Origin: Chryseobacterium sp. R2A-55
Lineage (GTDB): Bacteria; Bacteroidota; Bacteroidia; Flavobacteriales; Weeksellaceae
Assembly: GCF_021401085.1 (NCBI RefSeq)
Contig: NZ_JACBFP010000002.1
Span: 124,001 to 188,000 of the forward strand
Length of the DNA stretch: 64,000 nt
Reading direction: 5' to 3'
The notes beneath the pieces were generated by a model. The model searched no databases, was not told the origin of the DNA, and saw only the letters and a list, made by a program, of their open reading frames with translations. Positions 8,783 through 16,774 of the stretch are shown here, piece after piece (within the stretch, counting starts at the first letter, position 1; every line of letters starts with the position of its first letter). The translations under genes were made by a program, and so were the position numbers.

Positions 8783-9076
8783 TTATTTTTCCAGATACTG
8801 TTGAATTTTTCTTTCTTCCCAACCTTTACCAAAAACCCAATCTGCCCCGAAAACGGTAAGTCCATGTGCGAGCAGTCCAATTCCCCAGAAAAAGGCGGTG
8901 GAGTAAGTATCCATCACAACCAGATTTTTTTCATTTTTGTACATTCCACCCAAAATAATAAACAAATTTACACAGACGTAAACGGTTGCATGAATGTAGA
9001 ACCCTTTGATTCTTCTTTCTTTTTTCAGCGCTTCCCGGGATTTTGGGTTTTCAGTGGTTTTGGAGTAGGTTTCCAT
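8783..9076 (-). CDS. 2TM domain protein (copy 4, first gene of the operon)
   Basis: The 97-residue product has a charged N-terminus ending KKERRIKGFYIH, two membrane helices and FFWGIGLLAHGLTVF. The tail GKGWEERKIQQYLEK is nearly identical to that of copy 1. It opens the signalling operon directly behind a strong promoter (9114-9143) and is followed after 37 bp by the kinase gene. Function unknown; inferred membrane partner of the kinase. Confidence 0.82.
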   Translation of the reverse strand: METYSKTTENPKSREALKKERRIKGFYIHATVYVCVNLFIILGGMYKNEKNLVVMDTYSTAFFWGIGLLAHGLTVFGADWVFGKGWEERKIQQYLEK

Positions 9077-9113
9077 GTTTTAAGTCTTAGAATTAAACTT
9101 CCGTTTGACTGTA

Positions 9114-9143
9114 CGAAGATAGACCGACAGAAATATGTTACAA
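9114..9143 (-). promoter_or_regulatory. Promoter of the 2TM/kinase operon
   Basis: On the minus strand a TTG (complement of CAA at 9141-9143) is followed after exactly 19 bp by TATCTTCG (9114-9121). This is a near-consensus Bacteroidota promoter (TTG-N19-TAnnTTTG) with one mismatch, 37 bp upstream of the first 2TM gene. Confidence 0.65.
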
Positions 9144-9210
9144 ATAATTTCTAACCGAAAGGTGGATTTTGGAAGCTGAAAGGGAATTTTTCAGAAAAGA
9201 ACCGCAGAAA

Positions 9211-9241
9211 AACAAAAAAATCCCACATTTCTGTGAGATTT
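9211..9241 (-). terminator. Rho-independent terminator downstream of tRNA-Val
   Basis: Read on the minus strand, AAATCTCACA and TGTGGGATTT pair over a GAAA tetraloop and are followed by more T residues, 12 nt past the tRNA 3' end. Confidence 0.75.
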
Positions 9242-9252
9242 TCTTTTGAAAG

Positions 9253-9327
9253 TGGGTCCTGAGGGATTCGAACCCCCGACCCTCTGGGTGTAAACCAGAT
9301 GCTCTGAACCAACTGAGCTAAGAACCC
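9253..9327 (-). tRNA. tRNA-Val (anticodon UAC)
   Basis: On the minus strand the cloverleaf is complete. The acceptor GGGTTCT pairs with AGGACCC. The D arm is GCTC..GAGC. The anticodon stem TCTGG/CCAGA encloses the loop TTTACAC with anticodon TAC. The T arm GGGGGTTCGAATCCCTC follows, with discriminator A. The 3' CCA is not encoded. It lies downstream of folC and has its own promoter and terminator. Confidence 0.95.
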
Positions 9328-9345
9328 TTTCCGTTTTTGGTTCGG

Positions 9346-9375
9346 CAAATATACAAGGTTTTTTTATTTTGACAA
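9346..9375 (-). promoter_or_regulatory. Promoter of tRNA-Val
   Basis: The minus strand shows TTG (complement of 9373-9375), a 19-bp spacer and TATATTTG (9346-9353), a full match to the Bacteroidota consensus, 18 bp before the tRNA 5' end. The -33 element lies inside the last codons of folC. Confidence 0.75.
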
Positions 9376-10602
9376 ATTTTTTTCTAAAAATTCTCCCACT
9401 ACAAAGTTGCTTCCGCCGATAAAAATCATTTCGCCTTTTTTAAGGTGTTGTTTTGCAGAAAGATAAGCACTTTGCACCTCGTCAAATATTTTGTAATTAA
9501 TTTTCGATTTTCGCAGCATATCTTCATAATCTAAGGGATGCCTACCTCGGTTAATCGCCGGTTTCGCAAAGTAATAAGTGGAATTTCCGGGAAGTATCCG
9601 CAAAACCTCATCGATTTTTTTATCGTTGACAAACCCTAAAACGATATGTTTGTGTTTTGGTATCTCATTTAGTTGAGCAAAAACCATCTCCAAACCCGCC
9701 TGATTGTGAGCGGTATCGCAAATGATGAGCGGATCTTTTGAAAATTCAAACCAACGACCTATGAAGTTGGTGTTTTCACGCACATGCAGCAAACCGTTTT
9801 TGAGATTTTCATCGGAGATTTTCAAACCCTGTTTTTTTAATTCTTCAACCAAAGCTAAAACTACACGGATATTGTTTTTCTGGTAATTTCCCTTCAAATC
9901 ACTCTTTAAATCAGTCTTAATTAAAGTAGCGTCAATGAGTCCCGTATTTTTGTTTCTTGCGGTCTCCGAAATAATATTTTTTACAGTTTCATTCTGGTCA
10001 CCGAAAATAATCGGGACATTTTCCTTGATGATTCCCGCCTTTTCTGCTGCGATTTCTTCAATGGTATTCCCTAAAATATTCTGATGATCAAGCTGAACAT
10101 TGGTAATGGCGGAAACCATTGGATGGATGATATTGGTAGAATCCAGTCTTCCTCCCAAACCTACTTCTATGATGGCGTAATCCACATTCTGTTGGCAAAA
10201 AAATTCAAACGCCATAATCGTTGTAAATTCGAAAAAAGAAGGACGGATATCTTCCGGAAGATTTTTTAGTTTTTGAATAAAATCATAGACAAATTCATTG
10301 TCGCAATTTTGGCCATTTATCTTGATTCTTTCTGTAAAGTCAATTAAATGGGGCGAATTGTATAACCCAATTTTATAGCCAGATTCCTGCAAAATCGAAG
10401 CAAGCATGTTACTTGTGGAACCTTTCCCATTAGTTCCGCCAATGTGGATGCTTTTGATTTGGTCTTGTGGATTTCCAAAGTAAGCACAAAGTTTCTTGAT
10501 ATTGTCAAGTCCCGGCTTGTATGCTTTTTGCCCATCAATTTGGTAATTGGGCATCTGCGTGAAAAGCCATTCGATGGATTCTTGGTATTGCTCAGTGGTC
10601 AT
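9364..10602 (-). CDS. folC: Bifunctional dihydrofolate synthase/folylpolyglutamate synthase FolC
   Basis: This 412-residue Mur-ligase-fold enzyme adds glutamate to dihydropteroate and to tetrahydrofolates in the cytoplasm. Visible motifs are the P-loop HIGGTNGKGSTSNML (about residues 52-66), the family signature IEVGLGGRLDSTNI, the SAITNVQLDHQNILG stretch with a magnesium-binding His, and the C-terminal CDTAHNQAG motif. Length is normal. It is the last gene of an apparent exbB-exbD-tonB-folC unit, starting 1 bp after the tonB-like stop. Confidence 0.95.
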   Translation of the reverse strand: MTTEQYQESIEWLFTQMPNYQIDGQKAYKPGLDNIKKLCAYFGNPQDQIKSIHIGGTNGKGSTSNMLASILQESGYKIGLYNSPHLIDFTERIKINGQNCDNEFVYDFIQKLKNLPEDIRPSFFEFTTIMAFEFFCQQNVDYAIIEVGLGGRLDSTNIIHPMVSAITNVQLDHQNILGNTIEEIAAEKAGIIKENVPIIFGDQNETVKNIISETARNKNTGLIDATLIKTDLKSDLKGNYQKNNIRVVLALVEELKKQGLKISDENLKNGLLHVRENTNFIGRWFEFSKDPLIICDTAHNQAGLEMVFAQLNEIPKHKHIVLGFVNDKKIDEVLRILPGNSTYYFAKPAINRGRHPLDYEDMLRKSKINYKIFDEVQSAYLSAKQHLKKGEMIFIGGSNFVVGEFLEKNLSK

Positions 10603-10603
10603 T

Positions 10604-11479
10604 TTAAAAAGTAATCCTGTAAGTTCCAGTGGAAGCGGTATTTGCCTTTTCAGCTTTCACGTACCGTTTCACCCAATCCACGGAGGTATTCACTACACAC
10701 TGATCTGAAACCCCGCTCGAACGTCTTGCGGAAATCACATTTCCTGCTTTATCGACGGTGTAAGCAATATTGATGGTTCCGCTGGCAGAACAGTTGTGCG
10801 AAGGTTGTGCTCCGCCTCTTCCCATGGTTCCGGGAATAAATCCAATGAGTTTTCGATCCACCCCGATTTTGCTGTCGCCATTTCCGTCTCCGCCAAGAGG
10901 ATCACCCGTATTTCCTGTTGTACCATCTGTTCCCTGAGTTCCGGATTTGGTTCCCCGACCTTTGATTAGGTTTCCGATTGCGGCAGTTCCCTTTCCGTCA
11001 CCAGTTACGGCATTAGCATTTGCAGTAGTAGCTTTTGTTCCAGACTTTTTGGTGGAAGCTGATGGAGTGTTTGCAGATTTCGCAACTGCTTTGGTCTCCG
11101 TGGATTTTTCCATTTTCGGAGCAGAAATTTTGGGGTTGTTTCCGGTTAATATTTTTTCATTGACCGGTTTTGCAGGTTCTGCAACAACTTCTAATCTGCT
11201 ATTCGGAGACTCTTCCGAAGTGGGTTCAGTAGAGGTGATTTCACTTTGTGCAGCCACACTTCCGTCTTGGGAAGCGGGTTCTTCTTCGCCGTTTCCATTT
11301 CGGTTGTCGCCGAAGTTGATCAGCATGGTGGTAACTACTTCTTTCTTTTCGGGAATATGTTGCGTAATGGTATAGGTAAACACAAAAAAGAGTATGAGCG
11401 CCCAAATAACTCCTGTGATTATAGCACTTTTCAGCCGATCCTTGCTGTCATCTTTATCGTAATAGTTGTAACTGGTCAT
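10604..11479 (-). CDS. tonB: TonB-family energy transducer
   Basis: The 291-residue product has a short cytoplasmic N-terminus and one membrane helix (SAIITGVIWALILFFVFTYTI, about 18-38). A long Ser/Thr/Pro/Lys- and Gly-rich periplasmic spacer (about 60-220) follows. The C-terminal domain (about 225-291) has TINIAYTVDKAGNVISARRSSGVSD and ends in YRITF, as in flavobacterial TonB. It links the ExbB-ExbD proton channel to outer-membrane receptors such as those at 615 and 51532. It is encoded 6 bp after exbD in the same operon. The spacer is low-complexity and its length is probably not conserved. Confidence 0.88.
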   Translation of the reverse strand: MTSYNYYDKDDSKDRLKSAIITGVIWALILFFVFTYTITQHIPEKKEVVTTMLINFGDNRNGNGEEEPASQDGSVAAQSEITSTEPTSEESPNSRLEVVAEPAKPVNEKILTGNNPKISAPKMEKSTETKAVAKSANTPSASTKKSGTKATTANANAVTGDGKGTAAIGNLIKGRGTKSGTQGTDGTTGNTGDPLGGDGNGDSKIGVDRKLIGFIPGTMGRGGAQPSHNCSASGTINIAYTVDKAGNVISARRSSGVSDQCVVNTSVDWVKRYVKAEKANTASTGTYRITF

Positions 11480-11485
11480 TCCTTT

Positions 11486-11884
11486 TTATTCTTCCCGGGA
11501 GGTGGCAATTGCTATATTTAGCTTATGTTTTTCCGCAATTTCCATCACAAACACCACGTCCTTGTGAAGCGAATTTTTATCGGCACGAATAGTAAATGAT
11601 TGGGCTTTAATATTTTGCATCTTCTTCACCACAAATGATTCCAAATCTTCTTTTTTCACGGGTTGATCATCTACAAAATAAGTACCATCTTCTTTAATGG
11701 TCACCACCAGTTCATTGGGAATATTTGGGTTTTCCACGTCGCCTTTTGGCAATTTCACGTCGATTGCGCTTTGATTCGCCACAGAAGAGGTCACCATAAA
11801 AAAGATGAGCAACAAGAGAATCACGTCCACCATTGCGGCAAGACTGAAATCAGGGTTTGCTTTATTTCTTCTTTTAAAATTCAT
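11486..11884 (-). CDS. exbD: ExbD/TolR-type biopolymer transport protein
   Basis: The 132-residue protein has one N-terminal membrane helix (about 13-35) containing the functional Asp (FSLAAMVDVILLLLIFFMV), then a periplasmic ExbD fold (INVKLPKG-like IDVKLPKG; ADKNSLHKDVVFVMEIA). With ExbB it forms the proton channel that energises TonB. It starts 2 bp after exbB. The gene could equally be called tolR, but the downstream TonB protein favours exbD. Confidence 0.92.
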   Translation of the reverse strand: MNFKRRNKANPDFSLAAMVDVILLLLIFFMVTSSVANQSAIDVKLPKGDVENPNIPNELVVTIKEDGTYFVDDQPVKKEDLESFVVKKMQNIKAQSFTIRADKNSLHKDVVFVMEIAEKHKLNIAIATSREE

Positions 11885-11886
11885 TT

Positions 11887-12570
11887 TTAGGCGGGCTTAT
11901 TGATAATGTCTAAGAAATCTGTGGAAAGGTGCTGGATTTTCAGGACGAACTTATCGATTTTGGTCAAGAGCAGGTTATAAAAAAAGTTCGAAGGAATCGC
12001 CACCGCCAAACCGGTCGCAGTTTGTCCTAATGCTGTGTAAATCCCTTCTGATAAGGTTTTCGGTGAAAATGAACCTTCTGCATTAGACATGGCGAAGAAA
12101 GTCATGATGATTCCGATTACCGTCCCTAAAAGTCCCAACATTGGTGCCAAACTGGGAACTGAAGCCAGTAAGTTTAGATTTTTTTCCAGTTTGGAAACTT
12201 CAATTTGTCCTTGGCTTTCCATGGCGCTCACGATATCTGAAATCGGTCTTCCGATTCTGGTAATTCCTTTTTCCAAAATTCTGGCTTCTGGCGTATTCAG
12301 TCTTTCGCAATAATCGATTGCAGCCTGGATTCTTCCCTCCTGAAGCATGTCTTCAATATTGTTCATCAAATTGATGTCATTGATCTTAAGCATCCGATTG
12401 ATGTAAAAAAGTCTTTCGAAAAAGATATATAAAGCAAAAACACCTAAAGCGAGAACGGTGATCATCACCACATTGGCAAAAAGGTTTCCATGAAACATGA
12501 TCTTCCAGAAAGAAAAAACGGTTTCCTGTGTTTGAGGATTCATGGGTTGAACGGCGGTTTGTAAAAACAT
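11887..12570 (-). CDS. exbB: ExbB/TolQ/MotA-type proton channel protein
   Basis: The 227-residue protein has three predicted membrane helices (about 34-55, 125-150, 170-195). The conserved MotA/TolQ/ExbB core is visible: LNLLASVPSLAPMLGLLGTVIG and a second TALGQTATGLAVAIPSNFFYN helix that supplies the channel Thr residues. First gene of the exbB-exbD-tonB-folC run. The start at 12570 (MFLQTAVQPMNPQT) is used; an in-frame ATG nine codons later is possible. Confidence 0.92.
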   Translation of the reverse strand: MFLQTAVQPMNPQTQETVFSFWKIMFHGNLFANVVMITVLALGVFALYIFFERLFYINRMLKINDINLMNNIEDMLQEGRIQAAIDYCERLNTPEARILEKGITRIGRPISDIVSAMESQGQIEVSKLEKNLNLLASVPSLAPMLGLLGTVIGIIMTFFAMSNAEGSFSPKTLSEGIYTALGQTATGLAVAIPSNFFYNLLLTKIDKFVLKIQHLSTDFLDIINKPA

Positions 12571-12764
12571 TTAAAATTATTTTTTATTAAAAACTAACGG
12601 AATAACCGGCTTAATATTGCAAAACCTTACTTCTAAAGGCAGTTGATGAAGTGGCTTTAAAGCCCAACGCGGAAATTTTTTTCAGCATCATGCGACTGCT
12701 ATCACTAAAAATGGTCTTAATGAAAGGAATCTTCGGAAAAAAGTGCTGATCCAGATGTGACCAA

Positions 12765-13226
12765 CTAGTCCTCTTCTACCACAATTTCATCTTGTTTGAA
12801 ATTGCATTTTAACTTAAAAGGAATGGGCTCATCTGAACCCGTGTAGAAATCGTCTATATTCCCTTTCCAAGAGAGCTGAAGTTCGCCATCACTATCTTTT
12901 TCAAAGGAAAGCTCGCTGTCATAAAGATAAGCGTCTTCATCATCAAAAAGATCTACATCAGTGTAGATTTCTTCATCAGAATCATGGATGGTAAAGGTTT
13001 TCCCGGCAATTTCTGAATCATCGATCGGGAAATCAAAAACATTAAGCGAAAGCTGTGGGAAATTGTACTGAAGAGAGTCGTCATCCACATGATCCAGCGA
13101 ATCGTCTGTAATGATCTCCACTTCAAGAAAATGTTCCTTATTGATATAAACCGCTTTGCAGTAAGTGCTTTTGATATTGTATTTAAGGGTTTCTTCGGGG
13201 TGATAGATTTTTAAAATCCCTTTCAT
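12765..13226 (-). CDS. Acidic cytosolic protein of unknown function
   Basis: The 153-residue protein has no signal peptide or membrane helix. It is strongly acidic (runs such as DDSLDHVDDDS, DVDLFDDEDAYLYD and a VVEED tail) and looks beta-rich. It is transcribed alone from the good promoter at 13276-13304. I do not recognise a family. The composition could fit a binding partner of basic proteins, but nothing in the sequence proves it. Confidence 0.7.
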   Translation of the reverse strand: MKGILKIYHPEETLKYNIKSTYCKAVYINKEHFLEVEIITDDSLDHVDDDSLQYNFPQLSLNVFDFPIDDSEIAGKTFTIHDSDEEIYTDVDLFDDEDAYLYDSELSFEKDSDGELQLSWKGNIDDFYTGSDEPIPFKLKCNFKQDEIVVEED

Positions 13227-13275
13227 TTTTAGAGAAAAAATTTGTTTTATTTAATTGATCATTACACCTGTCAAG

Positions 13276-13304
13276 CAAAGATAGAAAATTGGTTGGTTGT
13301 ACAA
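13276..13304 (-). promoter_or_regulatory. Promoter of the acidic protein gene
   Basis: The minus strand carries TTG (complement of 13302-13304), an 18-bp spacer and TATCTTTG (13276-13283). The match to the Bacteroidota promoter is full apart from a spacer one base short of 19, about 50 bp upstream of the ATG. Confidence 0.65.
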
Positions 13305-13324
13305 AAGATTTTTTTGGTCTGAAA

Positions 13325-13590
13325 TTCGAGTTGCGGGATCCGGGTTCCATGGTGAAAGGTTTTAGGTTTAATCGGCATTATCTTTTCTTATATTCCCTTT
13401 TTCTCGGACCCATTCCGGATCAATAAGTTCAAAACAAATTTTTAAACATATAAAACACTGTAATTCAATCATTTCACTTCCAGCAAGATCAATAGAAAAT
13501 CTGGTTTTTTGAAACCGAAACCCGAACTTCGTGCCATGTAGTCCGTAACCAGAATCGCATAACTCGTATCCCGCATCCCGAAACTTTTCC
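13325..13590. repeat. Degenerate GC-rich intergenic repeat tract
   Basis: The 389-bp gap 13227-13615 contains no credible gene. It holds related GC-rich words in both orientations: TTGCGGGATCCGGGTT near 13331 is an imperfect inverted copy (13 of 16) of the stretch around 13562-13585 (CTCGTATCCCGCATCCCG). Several AAACCCGAAC-like words occur from 13510. This looks like a decayed repeat family rather than coding DNA. Confidence 0.45.
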
Positions 13591-13615
13591 TAATTTAGCG
13601 TTTCAAATATTTAAA

Positions 13616-15409
13616 ATGAAAAAACTCCTTTTAAAAAGTATTCCACTTTTAGTGCTCGTTTTAATGGTGGTAAGTTGCAAAAAGTCCGATACTCCATTAG
13701 CGGAAACCAAGCCGCTTCAGCTGGATTCGATCGCAGCGAATTATTATGAGCAATACCTGAAACTTTATCCGCTTGAAGCAACAGCGCAAGGAGATTTGCG
13801 CTACAACGACCAGTTGCCGATCAATATCGACAAAGATTTCATTTCCGGTGAAATCTCATTCTATAACTCGGTTCAAAATCAGTTAAAAAAAATAGAATAT
13901 ACCCAACTAAGTGATGACCAGAAAACGGTTTACGATGTTTTAGACTATACTTTAAAAGACAAAATTGAACGGTACGCTTATCATCCGGAATATATTCCTT
14001 TTACCCAATTTGGCGGATTACCGCTGGATTTTCCGTTACTTGGAAGCGGTGAGGGAAGCCAACCTTTTAAAACAGAAAAGGATTATGATGATTGGCTAAA
14101 AAGAGTTGAAAAATTCCCGATCTGGATGGATTCCGCCATTGAAAACTTCCGTGCCGGAATGAAGGCCAATTATGTTTTACCGAAAAAACTGGTGGCAAAA
14201 ATGATCGTGCAGATGAAAGCTGATGAAATCACCACTTCCGACTTTGACAAAAATATTTTTTTCGGACCCGTCAAACATTTTCCGAAAAGCTTCACGGCGC
14301 AGCAAAAAGATAAATTTTCCGTTTTGTTCAAGGATATGATTGCCAAGAAAATCATTCCGAGTTATCAAAAAATGGGCGATTTCCTGGAAACCGAATACTT
14401 GCCGAAAGCTCGTGATACTGATGGAATTAACGCGTTGCCAAAAGGAAATGAAATCTATGCTTACTACGTGAAAAGTTGGACCACCACGGGAAAAACCCCT
14501 GATGAAATCAACCAGATCGGTTTGGAGCAAGTCGCGATGTTGAGAAACGAAATGGAAAAAGTGAAACAGCAAGTAGGGTTCCACGGAACCTTGGAACAAT
14601 TCATCAACCATCTAAAACAAGACCCGAAAGCGATGCCATACAAAACCAACAAAGAAGTTCTGGATGCTTTCAATGCAGTATTGGCGAAAATTACACCGAA
14701 ATTGAAATCGATGTTTTCCGTCACCCCGAAAACACCCTTTGAGATCAGACAAACCGAAAAGTTCAGAGAAGCTACCGCAAGTGCGGAATACATCCAGGGA
14801 ACTCCCGATGGAAAAAGACCAGGGATTTTTTACATTCCACTTCCGGATCCAAAAAAATTTAACGTAACTTCCGGAATGGAATCGCTCTTTCTGCATGAGG
14901 CAATTCCGGGACATCACTACCAGATTTCTCTGCAGCAGGAAAACACCAAGCTCCCGAAATTTATGCGTTTCGGCTGGTTCGGAGCTTATGGTGAAGGTTG
15001 GGCGCATTATTGCGAAACTTTGGGACCAGAATTCGGACTTTATACGGATCCTTACCAAAAAATGGGCTATTTGAGTGACCAAATGTTGCGTGCGGTCCGA
15101 TTGGTAGTAGATACTGGAATCCACACTGGAAAAATGACCCGCGAAGAAGCCACAAAATATTTTCTGAGCAATATTGCCTATGACGAAGCGGCCGCAACTG
15201 CCGAAGTAGAGCGGTATATGGCGATGCCGGGACAAGCTTTAGGCTACAAAATAGGTTCACTGAAAATCAGTGAATTGCGGTACAAATACCAACAACAACT
15301 CGGCTCCAAGTTCAGTTTGGCCAAGTTTCATGACGAAGTTCTGAACCAAGGATGTCTCCCATTGGATGTTTTGGACAGAAAAATGGAGAATTGGGCGAAA
15401 AAACAGTAA
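13616..15409 (+). CDS. DUF885-family lipoprotein (putative metallopeptidase-like)
   Basis: The 597-residue product starts with a lipoprotein signal (LVLVLMVVSCKKS, Cys at about 22), so it is probably anchored on the periplasmic or outer face. The body is the large helical DUF885 domain (about 40-590). Near residue 425 is the hallmark HEAIPGHHYQ, a His-Glu-His cluster like a zinc-binding site, with GEGWAHYCE about 30 residues later and EVERYMAMPGQALGYKIG near the C-terminus. Length is typical. Members are thought to be zinc peptidases, but activity is inferred. Monocistronic, ending in a strong terminator. Confidence 0.88.
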   Translation: MKKLLLKSIPLLVLVLMVVSCKKSDTPLAETKPLQLDSIAANYYEQYLKLYPLEATAQGDLRYNDQLPINIDKDFISGEISFYNSVQNQLKKIEYTQLSDDQKTVYDVLDYTLKDKIERYAYHPEYIPFTQFGGLPLDFPLLGSGEGSQPFKTEKDYDDWLKRVEKFPIWMDSAIENFRAGMKANYVLPKKLVAKMIVQMKADEITTSDFDKNIFFGPVKHFPKSFTAQQKDKFSVLFKDMIAKKIIPSYQKMGDFLETEYLPKARDTDGINALPKGNEIYAYYVKSWTTTGKTPDEINQIGLEQVAMLRNEMEKVKQQVGFHGTLEQFINHLKQDPKAMPYKTNKEVLDAFNAVLAKITPKLKSMFSVTPKTPFEIRQTEKFREATASAEYIQGTPDGKRPGIFYIPLPDPKKFNVTSGMESLFLHEAIPGHHYQISLQQENTKLPKFMRFGWFGAYGEGWAHYCETLGPEFGLYTDPYQKMGYLSDQMLRAVRLVVDTGIHTGKMTREEATKYFLSNIAYDEAAATAEVERYMAMPGQALGYKIGSLKISELRYKYQQQLGSKFSLAKFHDEVLNQGCLPLDVLDRKMENWAKKQ

Positions 15410-15435
15410 ATAGCTAAATGGCTTATCCATAAAAT

Positions 15436-15480
15436 TCCATCACGAAAAAATTACTTTTCTGTCGTGATGGATTTTTTTTT
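15436..15480 (+). terminator. Rho-independent terminator after DUF885 gene
   Basis: A 10-bp stem (TCCATCACGA with TCGTGATGGA) is followed by nine T residues. Its downstream arm and T-run lie inside the last codons of the convergent gene at 15451. Confidence 0.8.
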
Positions 15481-16773
15481 GAAATATTTTTCCAGCTGAT
15501 CGTTGGTGTAAGATTTCGGTTCGCCTAGTGCTGATAATTCGTCAAAATAAAGAACTTTTGGAACAACTGAAATTTTTGGTACAACCACAGAATCTTTTGA
15601 ACTTGACTGAATCCGAAAAATCCGGTCATTAACTTGGTCCTCAAATTTTGCCAAATCGGTTTTAGCCAAATCATTCCCAATATCATACAGATTGAAATTA
15701 AAGTCAAAATGGGAATATTGATCCGGGAAAATATGAATTCTTGGTACCAACAAAACCAAAGCGGAGATCCACCAAAATTTCTTAAAATCTACATGAAAGG
15801 AAACTACCAAAACGGAAGACAAAACAAAATAATAAATCATTATATTTTCAAACTGTCTTCCAATTCCATTCATAAGGAAAGCAAGGAAAACTATTGGCAC
15901 AAAGGAGATTCCCCACAATAATATCAAATTTTTCCGGCAGGAATTCGCGATAATTTCCTTGAGTTCCTTTTCAAAAACCTTGACAAATAGTGGTAAAATC
16001 AAAATGGATTTTAAAGTTAAATGAAAAAGATCGACCGCAAAAAAAACAAATCTTTTCAGCCATAAAATAAATAAAGGATCAGTGTTTTCCGCCATTCTTC
16101 CAAAATTTCCCGGTGCCAGAAAACTGATCAAAATACAGATGGTGGACACTACCAAAAAAAGAAGATTGGTCTTGGTTTTTCTAAAATGGAAATTCGCCAT
16201 GAGTAATCCTTCTAAAATCAGTGCGATAATTTCGTTATTTCCAATCGCTAAAACAATCAGGATCAAAGAGATATATAGCCAAACTTTTTCCCTGCCATCA
16301 TGAAGTTTCTTTAAACAAAAAAGTAAAAAACCGGCAAAAATTACAGGCAAAAAATAAACAGTGGAGCCTGTAATCCAGAAATAATGTTCTGAAATATTGA
16401 GCAACAATACTGTATAAAAGAAGAAAAACAAAAACGCCTTCTTCACAGAATCCGAAAGCGAATACTTAAAAAACTCCCGAAAATTCAATGCAACCACTGC
16501 GATAAATGAAACCATCAGCAGCATTGGATAAACTTTCGGGAGCATATTTTGTGTATCAATCGCGACAGGATTAAGCAGGTTTAAGGAATAGCCGAAATAT
16601 CTTCCGCCCCAATGAAGATAAAGATCAGCGACCGCACCTAAGAAACCAAATTTCCTGGTAAAAAACGAAAAAATATAATCGTCGGTTTGGTACACATTAA
16701 AAAATGAAAAATATCCAAAAACGACGAAAATCGTAATCGCCAAAGCAAGAAAAATCCTATCGAAAACCTTCAT
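15451..16773 (-). CDS. Polytopic membrane protein, DUF6056-like
   Basis: From ATG 16771-16773 (MKVFDRIFLALAIT; an upstream start would overlap fabG) the product is about 440 residues. It has roughly 10-11 hydrophobic helices and a short hydrophilic C-terminal tail. After the first helix there is an acidic YQTDDYIFSFF motif and HWGGRYFGY. Such an Asp-Asp pair in the first periplasmic loop is typical of GT-C-fold lipid-linked sugar transferases. I recall this pattern from the DUF6056 family but cannot verify it. It starts 1 bp after the fabG stop, so it may be cotranscribed. Confidence 0.75.
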   Translation of the reverse strand: MKVFDRIFLALAITIFVVFGYFSFFNVYQTDDYIFSFFTRKFGFLGAVADLYLHWGGRYFGYSLNLLNPVAIDTQNMLPKVYPMLLMVSFIAVVALNFREFFKYSLSDSVKKAFLFFFFYTVLLLNISEHYFWITGSTVYFLPVIFAGFLLFCLKKLHDGREKVWLYISLILIVLAIGNNEIIALILEGLLMANFHFRKTKTNLLFLVVSTICILISFLAPGNFGRMAENTDPLFILWLKRFVFFAVDLFHLTLKSILILPLFVKVFEKELKEIIANSCRKNLILLWGISFVPIVFLAFLMNGIGRQFENIMIYYFVLSSVLVVSFHVDFKKFWWISALVLLVPRIHIFPDQYSHFDFNFNLYDIGNDLAKTDLAKFEDQVNDRIFRIQSSSKDSVVVPKISVVPKVLYFDELSALGEPKSYTNDQLEKYFKKKSITTEK

Positions 16774-16774
16774 T

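Noticed and set aside
9151-9348. 65-codon minus-strand frame over the tRNA
   Set aside because: It is a read-through of the tRNA-Val gene and its terminator.
14612-15235. 207-codon minus-strand frame inside the DUF885 gene
   Set aside because: Antisense of a gene with a recognised HEAIPGHH motif; composition is not protein-like.
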